Of a stretch of 7,573 nucleotides of DNA, positions 6,699 to 7,573 are shown in pieces (within the stretch, counting starts at the first letter, position 1; every line of letters starts with the position of its first letter). A program made the translations under genes and the position numbers. The notes below the pieces were generated by a model. The model saw only the letters and a program-made list of their open reading frames with translations, did no database searches and was not told the DNA's origin. Origin of the DNA: an uncultured Actinomycetes bacterium (GTDB taxonomy: Bacteria; Actinomycetota; Actinomycetes; Nanopelagicales; Nanopelagicaceae); contig CAIMUD010000084.1 of the NCBI GenBank assembly GCA_903844585.1, positions 1-7,573 on the forward strand, written 5' to 3'.

Positions 6699-7436
6699 AT
6701 GAATCCAGCAATTATCTTCGCTGCAATTACCGTGATTGCAACGGTATTCGGTGGGTTCGTTGCTCTTCGTTCAAACGATCGCTTTCACTTAGTGCTTGGC
6801 CTTTCTGCTGGACTATTACTTGGTCTGGTTGGTTTTGATTTAATTCCTGAAGTTTTCGAACTTAGCTCCACAACATTTGGTGGAGTTCGCGCAGTTTCAC
6901 TTGCATTCGTCGGTGGATTTTTGCTCCTTCATATTCTTGAAGGAATTTTTGGTTCTCACGAACCTGCTGAATCTGACTATGGCCATGACCATGAACACCA
7001 TAACGTTGCCGGAACTCTCAGTGCAATCGCAATGGGAGGCCACGTATTTCTAGATGGCATCGGTATAGGCGTTGCATTCCAGGTAAGTAACGCACTTGGC
7101 CTTGCGGTATTTCTTGCTGTTCTTGTGCACGCATTTAGCGATGGTCTCAATACAGTTTCGATGCTCGTGAAGAATGATTCCTGGACAAAGCAGAGTCGAT
7201 GGTTATTGGCAGTTGATGCGGTTGCACGAATTGGTGGTGCAACTCTTGGTACATATCTCGCTCTCAACGATTCACTTCTTGCGCTCTACCTAGCGCTCTT
7301 TGCAGGTTTTGTTATTTACATTGCAACTTCACACATCTTGCCAGAAGCACACTCACGCCATCCATCGAGATGGACTCTGGGTGCTACTGCAGTTGGTGTC
7401 GCGATTATGTGGGCGGTAGTTGCCGTATCCGCTTAA
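6699..7436 (+). CDS. ZIP-family metal (probably zinc) transporter
   Basis: This 245-residue membrane protein has about eight hydrophobic segments (roughly 3-23, 30-50, 63-83, 103-127, 131-155, 168-188, 191-213, 224-244), the ZIP layout. ZIP proteins move zinc or other divalent metals into the cytoplasm. A histidine-rich loop follows segment 3 (H87, H96, H98, H100, H101). Segment 4 carries H115 and D119 in GGHVFLDGIG, segment 5 H144 and D148 in HAFSDG, and segment 7 ends SHILPEAH (211-218). The usual ZIP motifs are HNxPEG-like, so both metal sites here have Asp for Glu and lack the proline. The ATG at 6699 fits the leaderless promoter; a TTG at 6684 would only add MYPSD. Metal specificity is inferred from family and from the chromosomal position. 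It converges on uppS. Confidence 0.9.
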   Translation: MNPAIIFAAITVIATVFGGFVALRSNDRFHLVLGLSAGLLLGLVGFDLIPEVFELSSTTFGGVRAVSLAFVGGFLLLHILEGIFGSHEPAESDYGHDHEHHNVAGTLSAIAMGGHVFLDGIGIGVAFQVSNALGLAVFLAVLVHAFSDGLNTVSMLVKNDSWTKQSRWLLAVDAVARIGGATLGTYLALNDSLLALYLALFAGFVIYIATSHILPEAHSRHPSRWTLGATAVGVAIMWAVVAVSA

Positions 7437-7442
7437 GCCTTA

Positions 7443-7510
7443 CCGCTAGCTCTTCGTTCGGAGACGCTACGCTCTTCCGCTAGCTCTTCGTTCGGAGACG
7501 CTACGCTCTT
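7443..7510. repeat. Two perfect 34-bp tandem repeats between converging genes
   Basis: The unit at 7443-7476 is repeated exactly at 7477-7510, and three further bases (CCG) continue the match. Within each unit the motif CGCTA(C)GCTCTTC occurs twice, so GCTCTTC appears four times (7449, 7471, 7483, 7505), which suggests nested duplication. The array starts six bases after the ZIP stop codon, fills the gap, and runs into the last codons of uppS. The unit is not a multiple of three long. Confidence 0.95.
7447..7503 (+). terminator. Two repeat-borne hairpins, possible terminator of the ZIP gene
   Basis: Each repeat unit can fold on the plus-strand RNA as TAGC+TCTTC, loop GTTC, GGAGA, one bulged C, GCTA (7447-7469 and 7481-7503), nine pairs with one G-U. 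On the opposite strand the G-U becomes a C-A mismatch, so the fold favours the ZIP transcript. No T-run follows either stem, so classical intrinsic termination is not shown; the hairpins might protect the 3' end or act with Rho. Confidence 0.3.
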
Positions 7511-7573
7511 CCGAATCTTCTATCTCGCCCCGAATACTCTTCAATAGCTTTCCATAAAGTTTTGCGCGTAACA
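7501..7573 (-). CDS. uppS: Isoprenyl (undecaprenyl/decaprenyl) diphosphate synthase UppS, C-terminal end only
   Basis: Only the last 23 residues are in the window, ending with TAG at 7503-7501. They include TLWKAIEEYSGRDRRFGRA, which fits the conserved actinobacterial UppS ending of the form LWxAxxEYxxRxRRFGxA. UppS is a cytoplasmic cis-prenyltransferase that makes the polyprenyl diphosphate carrier lipid for peptidoglycan and other wall polymers. The nearby position to glyS fits known actinobacterial gene order. The final GRA and the stop codon are encoded by the tandem repeat. Another minus-strand frame is also open through this stretch to 7467, but it has no family match I recognise. Confidence 0.8.
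   Translation of the reverse strand, partial: VTRKTLWKAIEEYSGRDRRFGRA

Noticed and set aside
7443..7510. CRISPR array or insertion-sequence end
   Set aside because: The copies abut without spacers, and there are only two; no transposase, terminal inverted repeats or target-site duplication is visible.
7467..7573. Alternative minus-strand frame through the repeat
   Set aside because: It is open for 34 codons but matches no family I know, while the neighbouring frame gives a clear UppS C-terminus.

Overview
The window carries a compact, densely packed housekeeping locus from what looks like a low-to-mid GC member of the Actinobacteria (Actinomycetota). The evidence is the gene order dgt-dnaG-tRNA-Asn, the placement of the alpha2-type glycyl-tRNA synthetase gene near uppS, the sequence character of the proteins, and -10-like TANNNT boxes that lie exactly six bases before ATG codons lacking a Shine-Dalgarno sequence, as in actinobacterial leaderless genes. 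Base composition is clearly lower in GC than in Streptomyces or Mycobacterium. Together with the tight packing, this suggests a small-genome aquatic actinobacterium (for example Nanopelagicales/acI), but that placement is inference.

Left and centre (1-6329, all minus strand): glyS, a DusB-like dihydrouridine synthase gene, a SanA/YdcF-like DUF218 membrane protein gene, a dGTPase-like HD hydrolase gene (dgt), dnaG primase and then a tRNA-Asn cut by the window edge. glyS and dus overlap by 31 bases, dus and the DUF218 gene share ATGA, and the next two gaps are 4 and 9 bases. This looks like one translationally coupled operon. It joins tRNA charging and modification with nucleotide-pool control and replication priming. 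A candidate promoter for it lies over the end of the next gene upstream.

Right part (6398-7573): a small ABM-fold (antibiotic biosynthesis monooxygenase-like) gene on the minus strand and a ZIP-family metal transporter gene on the plus strand diverge from a 31-base gap. That gap holds two back-to-back leaderless-type promoters. The transporter converges on the 3' end of uppS (isoprenyl transferase), of which only the last 23 codons are inside the window. Two perfect 34-bp tandem repeats fill the gap between them, and the uppS stop codon lies inside the second copy.

I see no CRISPR array, insertion sequence, prophage, toxin-antitoxin pair or defence island. No stretch over 300 bases lacks a gene. 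I found no convincing new system. The most interesting points are the overlapping divergent leaderless promoters, the repeat that supplies the uppS stop codon, and a ZIP transporter in a chromosomal position that carries zinc-homeostasis genes in other actinobacteria.
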